Assembly: GCA_963580285.1 (NCBI GenBank) | Contig: OY757026.1 | Coordinates: forward strand, 80,889,817 to 80,953,816 | Source: Lucinisca nassula | Taxonomy: Eukaryota > Mollusca > Bivalvia > Lucinida > Lucinidae | Direction of reading: 5' to 3' | Length of the DNA stretch: 64,000 bases | Part shown: piece by piece, positions 18,810-29,079 of the stretch | Layout of the letters: each line of letters begins with the position of its first letter | How positions within the stretch are numbered: position 1 is the first letter of the stretch | Translations under genes and position numbers: made by a program | The notes under the pieces: generated by a model | What the model was told of the DNA's origin: nothing | What the model saw: the letters and a program-made list of their open reading frames with translations, nothing else | Database searches by the model: none

Positions 18810-19257
18810 CAAAACGTGAAGATAAAATTTCGAAGTCTGTGACCTTAGTATCAGGAGGGGTAGGTAGTGATGAGTATTCTGTGGTAAATTGATTAACGCC
18901 ATGGCAAGTATAAACTAAATGTAACTCACATATGGTTTACACATGTATAGCACAAAACTTAACCAAACGAAAATGTAAACCGATTATTTCAAAGGTCATA
19001 ATATTTGGTGGACAGTAATTCTCGAAACTTAAGGCACATCTTCACATCTTAGCCTTACTACATACACATTTTAGGCTTGATCGGATGAAAACTGTATAGT
19101 AGGAGTTATACGGAAACGAAAATACAAAGTTCACGAACGGACGGACGGACACCAACCCCATAACTTAATAGGACCTTTTTGTTGTTGTTGTTGTTTTTCA
19201 AACGGGTATATATTTCCTTAGTCATCAGGCCTTCTATAGGGCCTTGGTTATCCATTT
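18810..19257. other. Unannotated stretch
   Basis: No element identified. ACGGACGGACGGACACC near 19138 and the short (GTT)n near 19180 resemble the ends of bivalve tandem-bearing repeats. Confidence 0.45.
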
Positions 19258-19500
19258 CATTTGTTGTTAACGTCCCTGTTAACACTGTATGAGTTTTTTT
19301 TAGACACTGCTTCCAATCTGTCGCCCAATGAAACTAAATGGTTGAAATGCATGAACGGTCCGACTCGAGCCACTTTTCCTGGGCAGGCTTACAACTTCTA
19401 GGCGATTTAACACTACTCATGTGCGGCCGGTATCAGCTCTGCGTGGAAGCATCATGCAGCCCAAACTATTTCTTCAATTCCCGATGGACGGGGGCCGATC
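19258..19500 (-). mobile_element. S1 SINE-like repeat, old copy
   Basis: Reverse copy with internal deletion: ACGTCCCTGTTAACACTG, TGTCGCCCAATGAAAC, GCTCTGCGTGGAAGCATCAT, GGACGGGGGCC. It lies 5'-to-5' with the next copy. Confidence 0.75.
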
Positions 19501-19504
19501 ATAC

Positions 19505-19655
19505 CTTTGGGCAATATATTGGACTGCATGAGCTGAAACCGACCGAACATTGAAGTATTGCTGAACCGCCTAGGAAGATCTAAGCCTGCCCAGACAAAGT
19601 GCTGCGAATCAGACTGTACCTTAAACCTCGGCAGTTTCTTTGAGCGGTACCTCCG
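19505..19655 (+). mobile_element. S1 SINE-like repeat, 5' half
   Basis: Forward fragment: GACTGCATGAGCTGAAACCG, CCGCCTAGGAAGATCTAAGC, CTGCCCAGACAAAGTG. Together with the copy at 19258-19500 it forms an inverted pair. The 3' half is missing. Confidence 0.6.
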
Positions 19656-19659
19656 CAAA

Positions 19660-20107
19660 AACCTGAAATTTGCGATCCTTTTGTATATCTTTCTGGATCA
19701 GAATTTAATTGTAAAAGAAACTGATTAGTTAAACATCAAGTATTGAGTGGAAATAAAGAACACCTTTCTCGGCTTATCAGATACAATAGCTTCCATCGAA
19801 TGCGCCAAAAAGTCTTTTAACAACTCATTCTGTAACTAGTGGCAGGTCACTTAGTAGTCATGAAGTTTTTGAACAGAAACTATTGCTATCTGTGCTGGGC
19901 TCAAGAACAATAAACAACGTCCCATCAACGTTATGACTTTGTTTCGCTCCCTAAATATTTTATATATTTGGAAGAGTTAGAACCTTCGACCTTGGCACTG
20001 ATGTTAATTCTAGTAGCAAAGACATTAAAATGTTTTTACAGACCCAGCGATCTTTTTATGTTTGGTTTTACGATCCTTTCAAGATTATTTCACATCAAGC
20101 AGATCGT
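19660..20107. other. Unannotated stretch
   Basis: No repeat family or coding signal recognised. Confidence 0.5.
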
Positions 20108-20268
20108 TAATCAGAGGTGAGCGAAAACTGGAGCACCCGATGAAAAACCTCCTGACCTTCCGTTGCAGAACTTCTCATTACGTGACCTGAGCCATGCTCA
20201 AACCTACAGCGTTGAGAGACCTAATGGTTAAGAGTCAACACTCTTATCCACTAGGCCACGGAGGCCCG
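20108..20268 (-). mobile_element. tRNA-derived SINE (S5), reverse, diverged
   Basis: The complement carries the CCTCCGTGGCCTAGTGGAT head, an AGAGTGTTGACTCTTAACCA-like anticodon region and ACGGAAGGTCAGGAGGTTTT. This matches the copies at 1591 and 56449. The 3' tail is lost. Confidence 0.7.
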
Positions 20269-20599
20269 TTACACCGTGCCAGCGATCTTTGTCTTTCCAA
20301 CATTTACATATGCGTTTTATTAGAGCTATCAGCGTACCGAGAGATGTTCAGGGCCCAGGATTACAATGCGTACTTAAATTTTAAGTACCTACTTAAACTA
20401 AGTATTTACTTAACTGTCGTATAGAATGAATTACAAAGAATTTATTTCGTTTAAGTCGATACTTAACCAAAGAAATTACTTAAATATTTAAGGTAACCCA
20501 GGTAGGTACCTTAACTTTTAAGATTTGACCTTGATACATGAATGTATATATCAACACCGGCAAACATGAGAGCTTTTATTTGGTCGATATCACCAGTCA

Positions 20600-20770
20600 T
20601 GCTCGGTAGCTCAGACGGTAGATTTTTGCATCATATGCGAGAGGCCCTGGGTTCGGTTCTTAGTCGAGCCACTTTTTTTCCTCCCTGTGGCGCAAGTCGA
20701 CTTGGCGATGAGGTATTATACTACTTGGGTGTATTTCTCCCTTGGTGTGTCAAAGTTTTCGACAAATAGA
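20600..20770 (+). mobile_element. tRNA-like SINE head
   Basis: CGGTAGCTCAGACGGTAGAT (A box) and GGGTTCGGTTCTT (degraded B box) are spaced as in a tRNA. CCTCCCTGTGGCGCAAGTCG and sequence with no coding character follow. Acceptor-stem pairing is weak, so it is not a working tRNA. Confidence 0.5.
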
Positions 20771-20841
20771 GTTGTGTAAAAACTTAAAGGACTTAAATCT
20801 TAAAGGACTTGGTTGTTTTGTCAGCGTAGGTGTGTATGTTT

Positions 20842-21143
20842 GATTGATTGATTTGATGTTTATCGTCCCCGTCAACTCTATACAGGTCATTTTGGAGACG
20901 TTGCTCCTATTTTGTGGGACTTTTACCCGACATTGAGATGAAATGACATCTCAAGCCCTGTCGCCCAATGAAACCAATAGGGTTTATAAGCATGGACGGT
21001 CCGACTCGCTCCGCTATGCCTCGGCAGGCTTAGATCCTCTAAGTGGGTAACCAGTTCTCGTGTGCGGTCGGATTCAGCTCTGCGTGGAAGCGTCATGCAG
21101 CCCATTTATTTCTTCAAGCCCTGATGGGTGGGCGGGGGCCGAC
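20842..21143 (-). mobile_element. S1 SINE-like repeat
   Basis: Reverse copy from a TGATTGATTGATTTGATG tail, through GTCCCCGTCAACTCTATACA, to GGGTGGGCGGGGGCC. Nearly full length. A short AGGTGTGT match on both sides may be the target duplication. Confidence 0.85.
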
Positions 21144-21344
21144 AGGTGTGTGGGTGGGTGTGGGGAGGGAGGCTGGCGTATATCACTTTTGTCTGTTATT
21201 TAAAAACTGATCCTGCACATCGGATCCATGTTCCTACGCTTATGCATGTCCTGCTACTTTTACGCATACAATGTTCACAACGTTCATATGCCGTCTTTAT
21301 ATTCAGTGTCATGAAATAGTATGACGCCACGTGCATTTAAGAAA

Positions 21345-21700
21345 TGACTTTTATTTTTTGCTGTTCATGAAAGTATGAACGAACATGGTCGCCTGCAAAG
21401 TAAATGAAGTCCGAAGGGGTTCATATAAACTTTGCTAACGACCCGCTGTCGTTCATACCTTCATGAACATCGAAAAAATATTTCTTATATTTACATTCTT
21501 TTTTCCTCATCACTGGGCGAAAAAAAATGCTTATAAGGCAAACTGTTAAAGCTGAGAAAAACATTTACACGCTGTTTTTCTATAAAGAGCGGAACAGTAC
21601 TGTCGTCGTCAACGCCCAATGAGATCATAGAGAACCATGGTTTAGACTGGCGTCACTTGATGCCATTGAAAATCATGTGACTCGATCCGTTCATGGAAAT
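21345..21700. mobile_element. Hairpin-plus-tail element (CRE-hairpin type)
   Basis: Hairpin 21363-21471: TGTTCATGAAAGTATGAACG against CGTTCATACCTTCATGAACA, inner AAGT...ACTT arms. The tail contains GTACTGTCGTCGTCAACGCC, AACCATGGTTTAGACTGGCG and ATGTGACTCGATC. Same layout as the 25.6-kb element but no perfect TGACGTCA. Confidence 0.45.
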
Positions 21701-21854
21701 ATGAACAGCATTGTTTTCTATAGGTTTACATTAGGCTTTACACTTGAAATGTAAATAATTACTATTTTGGCGTGAACAACTGTAACGCATGTCAACGATG
21801 TACATTTGCTGGGCAAATGGTCACGATAAAGGCAATAAAATCCAATTTAAAATC

Positions 21855-21920
21855 CAATTCGAAGGCCCGTTTCGTAACTTTCATATGAAAGGACCATTTG
21901 TGCAAGATTCTCGATATCAA
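21855..21920. repeat. Half of a J-type hairpin
   Basis: GGCCCGTTTCGTAACTTTCA, TATGAAAGGACCATTTGTGC, AAGATTCTCGATATC: one arm and the flank of the J repeat. Confidence 0.4.
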
Positions 21921-21949
21921 AATTTATGAAATACAAAGAAGTGTTTTTC

Positions 21950-22191
21950 TTTTTTTTTTTTTTTTTTTTTTTTTGATTGATTTGAGATTTAACGTCCTCG
22001 CAACACTATTTAGGTTTGATTTTGGAAGTGTTGCTTCCAATTTTGTCGGACTTTTACCCGGCATTGAGATGAAATTACACCTCAAGCCCTGTCGGCCAAT
22101 GCATTATATGAATGGACGGCCCGACTTGCACCTCTTTTCCTGGGCAGGCTTAGACCTTCTAAGTGGTTTACTGGAGGTCGCGTGTGGTCGG
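21950..22191 (-). mobile_element. S1 SINE-like repeat with poly(A) tail
   Basis: A T run (about 21950-21974) is the 3' poly(A) of a reverse copy. Then GATTTGAGATTTAACGTCC, CTTTTACCCGGCATTGAGAT and GGGCAGGCTTAGACCTTCTA. Its 5' end is truncated near the GTGTGGTCGG block. Confidence 0.75.
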
Positions 22192-22209
22192 CTTGTGCTG
22201 GTTGGGTGA

Positions 22210-22734
22210 GGCAAAGGTGACGTGTAGGGCGTCCAACTGATATTGGCCACAACCAGTCATATGCTTCTTCTCACTGCCTTGAAATGCTCAATGAAAAATA
22301 AATTTGAGGCGTACCACCTCCCTTGTAAGCCCGTGCATGTGAGTGATTGAGTGTGAATGTGAGGTGAGTGAGTGAGCGCTTTATGTTTCACCAACTGTAA
22401 GGCTATTCGCAGATAAGGACCTCACTCAAAAAAGACGGGAAAATCCAAGATCGAATGTACAGTGATTTTATATCTCTTTTTTTTTTCTACTCCGACTGGA
22501 GCTACGTTCTCCGTGTTTGTCTGCACGATGTTTGATCATGTCCTAAATGACTATATCAACTACATACATGTATAATAATGACATCCGAAAACAATATTGT
22601 AGCTGGGGTTAAGTGTGGGCTGATTTCTGCGGGAGTCTTCCCTGTTCTTCACCATAGCGCAGACTATATTTATTTTCTTAATTATCGACTCTACCAGATT
22701 GTTTTGAATATTATGCAATACGCCTAACGGCTTG
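22210..22734. other. Mostly unannotated; S3 fragment inside
   Basis: An S3 SINE remnant lies at about 22365-22433 (GTGAGTGAGTGAGCGCTTTA, GTTTCACCAACTGTAAGG). A T homopolymer is at about 22478. The rest is unrecognised. Confidence 0.45.
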
Positions 22735-23130
22735 AGAAGGGTTCAATCATGGACAGACTCCATAAAACCGATTCCGCCCCCGCCCATCGGGGCTTGAAGA
22801 AACAGATTTGGCTGCATGGTGCTTCCATGCAGAGCTGAAACTGACCCCACTGCCACGAGCACAAAAGGACTAAGCCTGCCCAGGCAAAGTGGCGTGCGTC
22901 AGACCGTCCACTGCATGTATGCATTTTGGTTTCAATGGGCGACAGGGCTTGAGACGTCATTTCATCTCAGTGTCGGGTAAAAGTCCCACAAAATTGGAAG
23001 CAACGTCTCCAAAATGACCTACATAGTGTTGACGGGGACGTTAAACCTCAATTCAAAAAGACTCCATAAAACCGAGTTTTGCATATTCAAATATTGTATG
23101 ATTTCTTGTTTCTAAAGGGACTCCGTAGAA
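22735..23130 (-). mobile_element. Family S repeat interrupted by S1
   Basis: CATGGACAGACTCCATAAAACCGA to the left and GAGTTTTGCATATTCAAA...TTGTTTCTAAAGGGACTC to the right parallel the S repeats at 7508-7612 and 36.3-36.7 kb. The S1 copy at 22772-23058 splits it. Confidence 0.55.
22772..23058 (+). mobile_element. S1 SINE-like repeat with 17-bp target duplication
   Basis: CCCCCGCCCATCGGGGCTTG start, GGTGCTTCCATGCAGAGCTG, GTGTTGACGGGGACGTTAAA end. Perfect duplication AGACTCCATAAAACCGA at 22755-22771 and 23059-23075. There is a short internal deletion around the CCACGAGCACAAAAGGAC region. Confidence 0.95.
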
Positions 23131-23139
23131 TCAGCGATT

Positions 23140-23618
23140 TGAATATGTCGTGGTGCTACATTGTGACCAATGTTTGTCCGCACAAATCGAGATCGAGTGT
23201 GATCCTTCAATGAAACACGTTTTATAGTGTAATACAACATTTTTCATGGTTTATGTGGTGAAATGGAACCTAAACCATCATATTTTCTATTGTCTCCATT
23301 CCATCAAGCAGACGAAGTGATTTTTGACAGATTGCGGGAAAATTGTGGGCCGCCTACATCAATGTGTAATTGAAACTTACGTGCTAATCTTCGTGAAAAT
23401 TTCCATCAAAATTACGACTTCATCCGAAGTTAAATACTTAGCTAAGTAAATGAAATAGGCGGCTTTCGAATGCACTTTTTAAGGAAATACTTTACTAAGA
23501 TAAGAACTCCTCCTTAAATCGTTAAGTCGACCTTAACTTTAGTAACGATTGTAATCCTGGGCCCAGGATATATAAATCTTTTCCTATCTGTGTGAAGTAA
23601 ACTTTGCAAGTTTTGTTT
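23140..23618. other. Unannotated stretch with TTAAG-rich part
   Basis: The second half (23430-23545) is rich in TTAAGT-type motifs that mirror 20375-20540 in inverted orientation. The first half is unrecognised. Confidence 0.4.
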
Positions 23619-23912
23619 ATTTGTAATTAACGGCCCAGTCAACACTGATTTGGGTCATGTTTGGGCTGTCAGTGTACCTATCCACGCTTTTCCTGAGCAG
23701 GCTTATCCGTAAGCGGTTTACCAGTTCAGTGCATATTCTGTCGCCAAAAACTGACCCCTGCCCTTCCTGAATCAGCGGAAGGGATAGAATGACCATAAAA
23801 AGATTTCATAATCAATCTCCACGAAAGAATGTTGCCGACCCCGGTAGGTATCGAACCCGAGTCTTCCTTATCACCAGTCAGACTGCATCCGACTGAGCTA
23901 CCGCAGCCAGCC
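23619..23912 (-). mobile_element. S2 SINE with tRNA-like head
   Basis: The complement reads GCTGCGGTAGCTCAGTCGGA (A box), GGGTTCGATACC (B box), GGGGTCGGCAACATTCTTTC, then CTGGTAAACCGCTTACGGAT and GTGTTGACTGGGCCGTTAAT. The middle and 3' parts resemble S1, which points to a common origin of S1 and S2. Other copies: 33279-33433, 33441-33706 and 48880-49150. Confidence 0.85.
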
Positions 23913-24104
23913 ACACTTTGTGAGTAGTAGTAGTTATGTTCTGTTGTTTTCCGTTTCCATTACTCCATAATGGCATTGCAAGACGTAAAATTTGCGAAAA
24001 TGACTGCGGCTGTCATACGTTCCCCATAAGGGAAATAGATACGCCTTCAGGGGGTGGGGCTACTCCTGCAAAAGTAGTTTCTCTTTGAATATGTCTAAGG
24101 GGTA

Positions 24105-24215
24105 TACTCTTAAAGGAAAGAATTTGCTCCTGGGGAGCAAATTCTTCCCTTTTAGAGTAGACCCCTTGAGGAGCAAATTCTTCCCCTTTTAGAGTAGACC
24201 CCTTTTTCAGTTGGA
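24105..24215. repeat. Family R inverted/direct repeat
   Basis: GGAAAGAATTTGCTCCTGGG is inverted as GGAGCAAATTCTTCCCTTTT. The GAGCAAATTCTTCCC...TAGAGTAGACCCC block is then repeated directly. A related single copy lies at 30665-30735. Confidence 0.65.
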
Positions 24216-24297
24216 CAGAGCCAGCAGAGTAGCAACCAAAGGTCCTTAAAGTTGTATTTCCATCACGAAATCATGCCTATAGAATTGTGATCCCCTT

Positions 24298-24720
24298 TTA
24301 TATGTTCTATAAAAGGGTTATCCTTTGAAAGCAAGGAATACACCACAGAACTAAAAAATATGGTGCGCACATGTTTTCTGGGCCAGACTAGCTAGTTTCG
24401 GCCAATTATTATCAAAATTCCACAATGATCCCAAAGGACAAGAAAATATAATCTACACTATGATGTAGGACAGGGAGACATTTTACCGCCGCCACACATA
24501 CCCATACACCAGTTGAAGTGAAGTTAAATATGTTCTATAAAAGGGCTATCCTTTTGAAGCAAGGAGTACACCACAGAACTGAAAAATATGGAGTGTACTT
24601 GTTTTCTTGGCCAGACTAGCTAGTTTCGACCAATTAGGCCTCATCAGTGACCCTCAGATATTTTCAAAATTCCCCACAATGGAATCAATGATCCCAAAGG
24701 ATAAGAAAATATAATCTTCG
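24298..24720 (+). repeat. Diverged tandem duplication, ~230-bp offset
   Basis: TATGTTCTATAAAAGGGTTA (24300) and TATGTTCTATAAAAGGGCTA (24529) begin two parallel segments that share CAAGGAATACACCACAGAAC, GCCAGACTAGCTAGTTTCG and GATCCCAAAGGA. The AAGCAAGGAATACACCA part also occurs in family S. Confidence 0.75.
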
Positions 24721-24721
24721 C

Positions 24722-24962
24722 TTTTATATATTAATGCTCGGGTTTGCAGGGGTATTATATACATTAATTTCCGTATTCATGCTCTGAGACACTAGATTGT
24801 GGGTACTCGATAGAATCGCCTTGTCGAGGCGTTTCTGTCGACTCCCCGCAATCTATGTTTTGAGCAAAAAAGGCAAATATTCCAATTTTTCTTTTTAAAA
24901 TTTCTTTTTCTTTGGCAAAAAATTGATAATGTATTTGTATCGGTGTGTTCCGAAATACGGTA
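24722..24962 (+). mobile_element. Family A MITE, diverged
   Basis: Hairpin 24787-24862 has paired changes in both arms (GGGTACTCGATAGAATCGCC and GGCGTTTCTGTCGACTCCCC). The left part is GGGTTTGCAGGGGTATTATA, and the right end ATTTGTATCGGTGTGTTCCG. Confidence 0.7.
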
Positions 24963-25233
24963 AAAATGGTAGACTAACTGCCAAGCCTGCCAGGTGTATC
25001 CATTTCCCTTAAGATATTTATTGTTGGACTTGAAACGCTTGCTTTTCGGTCTGTTAGGCTGTTTCCTGTAAATGCAGTATAGTATTGCATCATCGTTAAA
25101 GCTGATTGATTGCATCACCGTTAAAGCTTATTGGTTGATCGCGTCACGTGCCCCTCCATGGAACAGTTACAATCTGGTCATTATACCCGGTTTGCCCGCC
25201 TCATGGCGACCAAACCAAAAAGATTCTGAAAGT

Positions 25234-25460
25234 TCCAAGGCTGCACTTCTGTAGTGTATCATTATATTAACAGTATGTCTTTGTACGTACGACTTGGAAA
25301 TATTGGTTGTTTTATTATCTTTAATTTGGGTAGTCATTTGGAAATTTTGGGTAATAGAAACTCCTTTTGGCTTCCTACTTGATATTTTTAAACATGCTGG
25401 CATTGCTTTTATATGTGTGCGTTCTTCCCTTTGGTGTCCTGGACGGAAGTTTTAAGTAAA
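25234..25460 (+). mobile_element. Possible decayed D fragment
   Basis: AAGTTCCAAGGCTGCACTTCTGT and CTTCCCTTTGGTGTCCTGGA are weakly like the D landmarks CCGTTCCAAGGCGGTTCTTC and TTCCCTTTGGTGTCTCTGAT, in the right order. Low confidence. Confidence 0.3.
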
Positions 25461-25619
25461 TGTTGTATTGCTTTGCCCTCAACTGCGCGATAAAATCCAG
25501 GAAATAAGCGTGCAGCTATCACTCTCTAAAAAACATGTGCACCTTAACTTGAATACCTTCGCACATTGTCAGTTTTTACTATATGGACGCAATCTTGTTC
25601 GTACATGTACACCAATAAA

Positions 25620-25905
25620 TATAAAAGACTCACGTGACGTCACATGATCGTTCAGTGACGTCAAAAATAAACCATGGTTATCGCCATTTTAATGGGACGA
25701 TGACAACGATGACGTCAACGGCGCTCTTCCGAAGTGATTTTTTGTTTCATTTCAGGACTAAAACTTGAATATTTCGTCACATGATGTGAAGTATGAATAA
25801 TATCGGGTCACGGGCAATGTTTTAGTGAACCCTTTACGGGTTCACTTAAACTTTGCACGTAACCCGATGTAATTCATACTTCAATGAACGTTTAAAATTG
25901 TGTTC
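25620..25905. mobile_element. CRE-hairpin element
   Basis: The tail comes first, with three perfect TGACGTCA motifs (25635-25642, 25656-25663 and 25710-25717) and CGCTCTTCCGAAGTGATTTT. Then a hairpin (about 25785-25888) with arms GAAGTATGAATAATATCGGG and ACCCGATGTAATTCATACTT around GAACCCTTTACGGGTTC. The CTCTTCCGA-GTGATTT tail piece also occurs at 9182-9203, tying it to the 8.8-kb element. Confidence 0.6.
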
Positions 25906-26349
25906 ATTTCTAAAATATCATTTACATAATAGTTGCTCAGATCCTTTGATTTAGTTTGTTTGCACTCGTTAAATCCGTCGCACTTATAGTGACCGCGCAG
26001 AATTAACGTTTGGGACGGAAAGAATACAGATTTCATTTTTTTTTTTAAATCTTAATGTAAACACGGCATTTTGACACATGAATGTTTTGTAGTAGCTAGA
26101 AACTTCTGTTTTCCAAACTTTAGGAAGTTTATGGAATTAATAATGATCAAAAATAATCTCCCAGCTGTTACCAGTCTCGGCCTACGCATACTTGCGGCAT
26201 CAATGACAAACACAACGTTTGATCAAATGTAAAGTGAAACGTCCATAACTCGAACATCTAGAACTGACTTATTATGGCTTATTCGAACTATGATTCGAAT
26301 GTGTGTGTTTCCGATTGCTTAACACTCTGCATGCTGGGTATATTTTTTG
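25906..26349. other. Unannotated stretch
   Basis: No family recognised. CATAACTCGAACATCTAGAAC at about 26250 weakly resembles the B-element end. Confidence 0.4.
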
Positions 26350-26870
26350 CAGTAGTTAGGTAGGTAGGAATGTAGGTAAGTAGGTATGTACGTAAGTATA
26401 TCGATAGGAGATAGGTGTGTAGGTAGATAGATAGGAATGTAGGAAGTAGGTAGGTAGGGTGGTAGGTAGGCAGGATGGAAGAGTGACTCGGTAGGTAGGT
26501 CCGGACTGACGTTAATTTTCTAATTTCTAACTACATTCTTCAAACCTCTTACTTCTAGATTCTGTCTGTTGTAGGAAGGCACGCACGTACGTAGGTACAT
26601 ACGTCGAAAGGAAGGTAAGTGTGGTGAGTGTGTGACTGGGTGGGTACAGAGGAAGGTAAGCATATATGGAGGTAAGTATGTAGCAGAGGGTTGTTGGCGA
26701 GGTAGGTAGGAATGTAGGTAGGTTCTTAGGTAGGTAGGTAGGTGAGTAGGTGGGTAGTCAGGATCGTAGCTAGGTAGTGAAGTTGGTACATATGTTTCGA
26801 TAGGTAGGTAAGAATGTAGGTAGATAGGTAGGTACATGCAGGTAGGTAGGTAGGATCGTACGTAAGTTTG
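26350..26870. repeat. Degenerate (TAGG)n / (GTAG)n satellite-like tract
   Basis: Over 500 bp of GTAGGTAGGTAG-type sequence with interruptions. It makes a Tyr/Pro/Leu/Thr-rich open frame on the minus strand, which is an artefact of the repeat. A short inverse run (CTAC)n lies at 27053-27085. Confidence 0.85.
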
Positions 26871-26877
26871 TCATTCA

Positions 26878-27012
26878 GATTTATGTCCCACCTACAGAAA
26901 CGGGACCTCGGTTAAAAGACTCATCCGAAAGTCTTGTAAATCCCGAAATCGAACATGTTACCCCAGGTCTATGAGGCGAGTAACATAACCACTAAACCAC
27001 GGAGGCTTCTTT
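26878..27012 (-). mobile_element. S3 SINE, reverse
   Basis: The complement has GAAGCCTCCGTGGTTTAGTG (A-box region) and reaches CCGAGGTCCCGTTTCTGTAG. The B box is altered. Other copies: 38842-39002 and 60338-60490 (reverse), and 50210-50370 (forward). Confidence 0.65.
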
Positions 27013-27181
27013 CCGTATGGGAACAGACGGTCAAACATACATTTATTTATTTCTACCTACCTACCTACCTACCTACCTACCTACCCTATTGGTTTCACTA
27101 GGCTGTGGGATTTGAGATGCCATTGTGGGGGTGTCAGATTTGTTATGTTTGTGTGTAGTGTTATAATAATGCACATACCGT

Positions 27182-27253
27182 TGGCAAAGGTGTAGACTCA
27201 GATCAGACGCCGCGTTGTGTGGCGTCTGATCTGGGTCTGTACTATTTGTCAAA
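27182..27253. repeat. Family G hairpin
   Basis: GGTGTAGACTCAGATCAGAC pairs with GTCTGATCTGGGTCTGTAC. Tip GCCGCGTTGTGTGGC. Confidence 0.75.
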
Positions 27254-27779
27254 GTCACCAAAATCGGTCACCGGGCACACATGGGTTAATACCGTATTTC
27301 TCTCTGAATTTAAACGTTTGGTTTCTCTGTCTCTCTCTCTCTCTCTGGTTATTTGTACCTGTTATATGGACGAAGGCACCTTATAACGTTGATGCGACGT
27401 TGCATAAGACCAGAGTGTAAATAAAGAGTATGTTGTGCTATGTTACGTTATGTAAATGCATGTGAGCTATCCTCTTTCTCCGACGTTCTTAAACTTTCTT
27501 TACATCTCTATCCATTACCAATGCTCTTCTGTCGTTTGCATAATCAACAGTGTATAAGATATTTAACGTGAAAGGATGCTATATTGTATACTCAGTGAGG
27601 CAAGTTATGTATTACGATTATTTCCAAATATGGTTCTACATATTCATTGTATCTCGATTATGTGATTTGTGTTTGCAATGCACTGTATTGTAATACTCTG
27701 TACTGTCTGTCACTTATATATGATGTATATCCTCAAAGCCCAACAGGGCTACTGGAATTGAATAAACTTACTTACTTAC
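27254..27779. other. Unannotated; (TC)n and (ACTT)n short tracts
   Basis: Short (TC)n near 27328, then AT-rich sequence with TCAAAGCCCAACAGGGCTAC near 27735 and (ACTT)n near 27770. The ACAGGGCTACTGGAATTGAATAAA segment looks like the 3' end of a LINE-like element, but there is nothing else to support that. Confidence 0.35.
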
Positions 27780-27893
27780 TTTCATCTCAATGACGGGTAA
27801 CAGTCGAACAAAATTGGTCTCAGTTAGTCGCACTGTCTCCAAAATGACTTTCACATTGTTGATGTGGACTTTAAACCCCCAGTCAAACAAACA
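27780..27893 (+). mobile_element. S1 SINE-like repeat, 3' end
   Basis: TTTCATCTCAATGACGGGTA through AACAAAATTGG to TCTCCAAAATGACTTTCACA and the AGTCAAACAAACAAG tail. Old copy with a 17-bp insertion before CTGTCTCC. Confidence 0.65.
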
Positions 27894-28189
27894 AGTACAA
27901 AACAAACACCTACCTATCGGGCGTGGCAGTTTGAATTTGGTCAAGAGATGATAATCATGCGATAAAATCACTAGTAATATAGCTTCTAATTTTCTTAGAT
28001 AGGCTATTAAAGTTTAATAAAGGTGCGAGCATAAGTTTCGATACCCCAGTCTTTTATAATAGAGTTATCGTATTACACTTCTCACGGCTGAATTCTCTCT
28101 CACACCCCTCCATGAGGGATGTGCGACGGAAGAATCTCACGGGATCAATAATCTAACGCTATACCGGCATATACGTGTATGAATCTATA

Positions 28190-28350
28190 AAAAAAACTCA
28201 GGCTCCGACAAGCCTTGTTACAGAACAGAGTCAAGCCCAAGATGAAATTGTGAAACTTAATGGAATTGATATCTATAAGAAGCGCTTAGCTTTATGCGTA
28301 CAAATTGGAAAAAGAAAAGAAAACATCAAATTGTTATGGTAAGTGCAAAA
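28190..28350 (-). pseudogene. Retroelement ORF fossil
   Basis: The complement reads, with interruptions, QGLSEPEFFYRF preceded by HLGLDSVL and a HKAKRFL-like start. It parallels KFNTGLKSLLQQGLSEPEFY of the copy at 34353-34556. On the other strand the same stretch ends in ATG|GTAAGT and imitates an exon. Confidence 0.6.
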
Positions 28351-28483
28351 TTCCTATCTGGTCGTACAATTGTTGTTCAAATAGGTGTTGCGTACTGTCC
28401 GAAGTAAGATACTATGAGATAATGGGGCAAATTAGCTTTTGCTAATGGCACGAGGTAACGCAAAATATGTGAGACAAGACAGT

Positions 28484-28693
28484 AAACTGGGGTTTTCAGG
28501 GGTAAACATTATTTTTATTTGTGCCCAAAAACACAGATTGTCGGTATTCGTTAGAACCGCCTCGCAGAAGCGACCTAACGAGTACTCACAATCTATGTCT
28601 TGAGCAGAAATATGAAAATATCAGAATTTTCTCTGGAAAAAAAAATGTTTTGGCGGTAAACTTTTACCTGAATAGGCGCATTTTCAAAGATGG
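28484..28693 (+). mobile_element. Family A MITE, hairpin decayed
   Basis: AAACTGGGGTTTTCAGGGGT, GATTGTCGGTATTCGTTAGA, CGAAGCGACC-type disrupted right arm (about 28531-28602) and end TGAATAGGCGCATTTTCAAA. Confidence 0.7.
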
Positions 28694-28699
28694 AGTCAA

Positions 28700-29079
28700 C
28701 TTAAGAAGTTTAAACAATTACACAGAAACTGCACGCCAAAGTGATTTTAGCGTTCTCGAGGTCGCGGATGCTAGCGCTATGTGATAATTGGTGGAGAAGA
28801 AAACCATTCTACCCATCAAAACCGCCGGCCTGACCAGTAACCTGTCACAAGGATTCGAATCCGACTCGCAAAGGACAACAAGCGTTCTTGTTGCAAATAC
28901 GCTGCACACTGCGAAACACCTACGATCATGATGTAATTATTGCAGAAATATACTTATTATCGTGCCAAAGCGATTGCAACAAATTAGTATTGATTGCTGC
29001 TCTAGTTATCGAATTGATTGGTGTTTGACTAAAGACAACATTCCAGCTTCATGAACGAACGTACGTTTTCCATTAACAC
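28700..29079. other. Unannotated stretch
   Basis: GTCACAAGGATTCGAATCCGACTCGC near 28845 is B-box-like in reverse, but no A box accompanies it. No gene called. Confidence 0.4.

Larger units (their letters stand above)
20351..23564. other. Widely spaced inverted repeat, possible composite element
   Basis: GGGCCCAGGATTACAAT at 20351-20367 recurs inverted at 23548-23564. Both are followed inward by TTAAGT/ACTTAA-rich sequence (20375-20540 and 23430-23545). This could be one 3.2-kb element with later SINE insertions, or two MITE copies in opposite orientation. I could not find a target duplication. Confidence 0.35.

Noticed and set aside
26350..26480. Telomere-like (TTAGG)n tract
   Set aside because: The unit is mostly GTAG/TAGG of irregular phase, not a uniform TTAGGG or TTAGG array, and it is interstitial.
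26520..26837. 105-codon Tyr/Pro/Thr/Leu-rich frame
   Set aside because: Translation of the TAGG-type simple repeat.
28190..28350. Plus-strand open frame ending in ATG|GTAAGT that looks like an exon
   Set aside because: The opposite strand reads as a decayed copy of the retroelement ORF (QGLSEPEF region), and the stretch aligns with 34425-34570. There is no polypyrimidine-AG acceptor.
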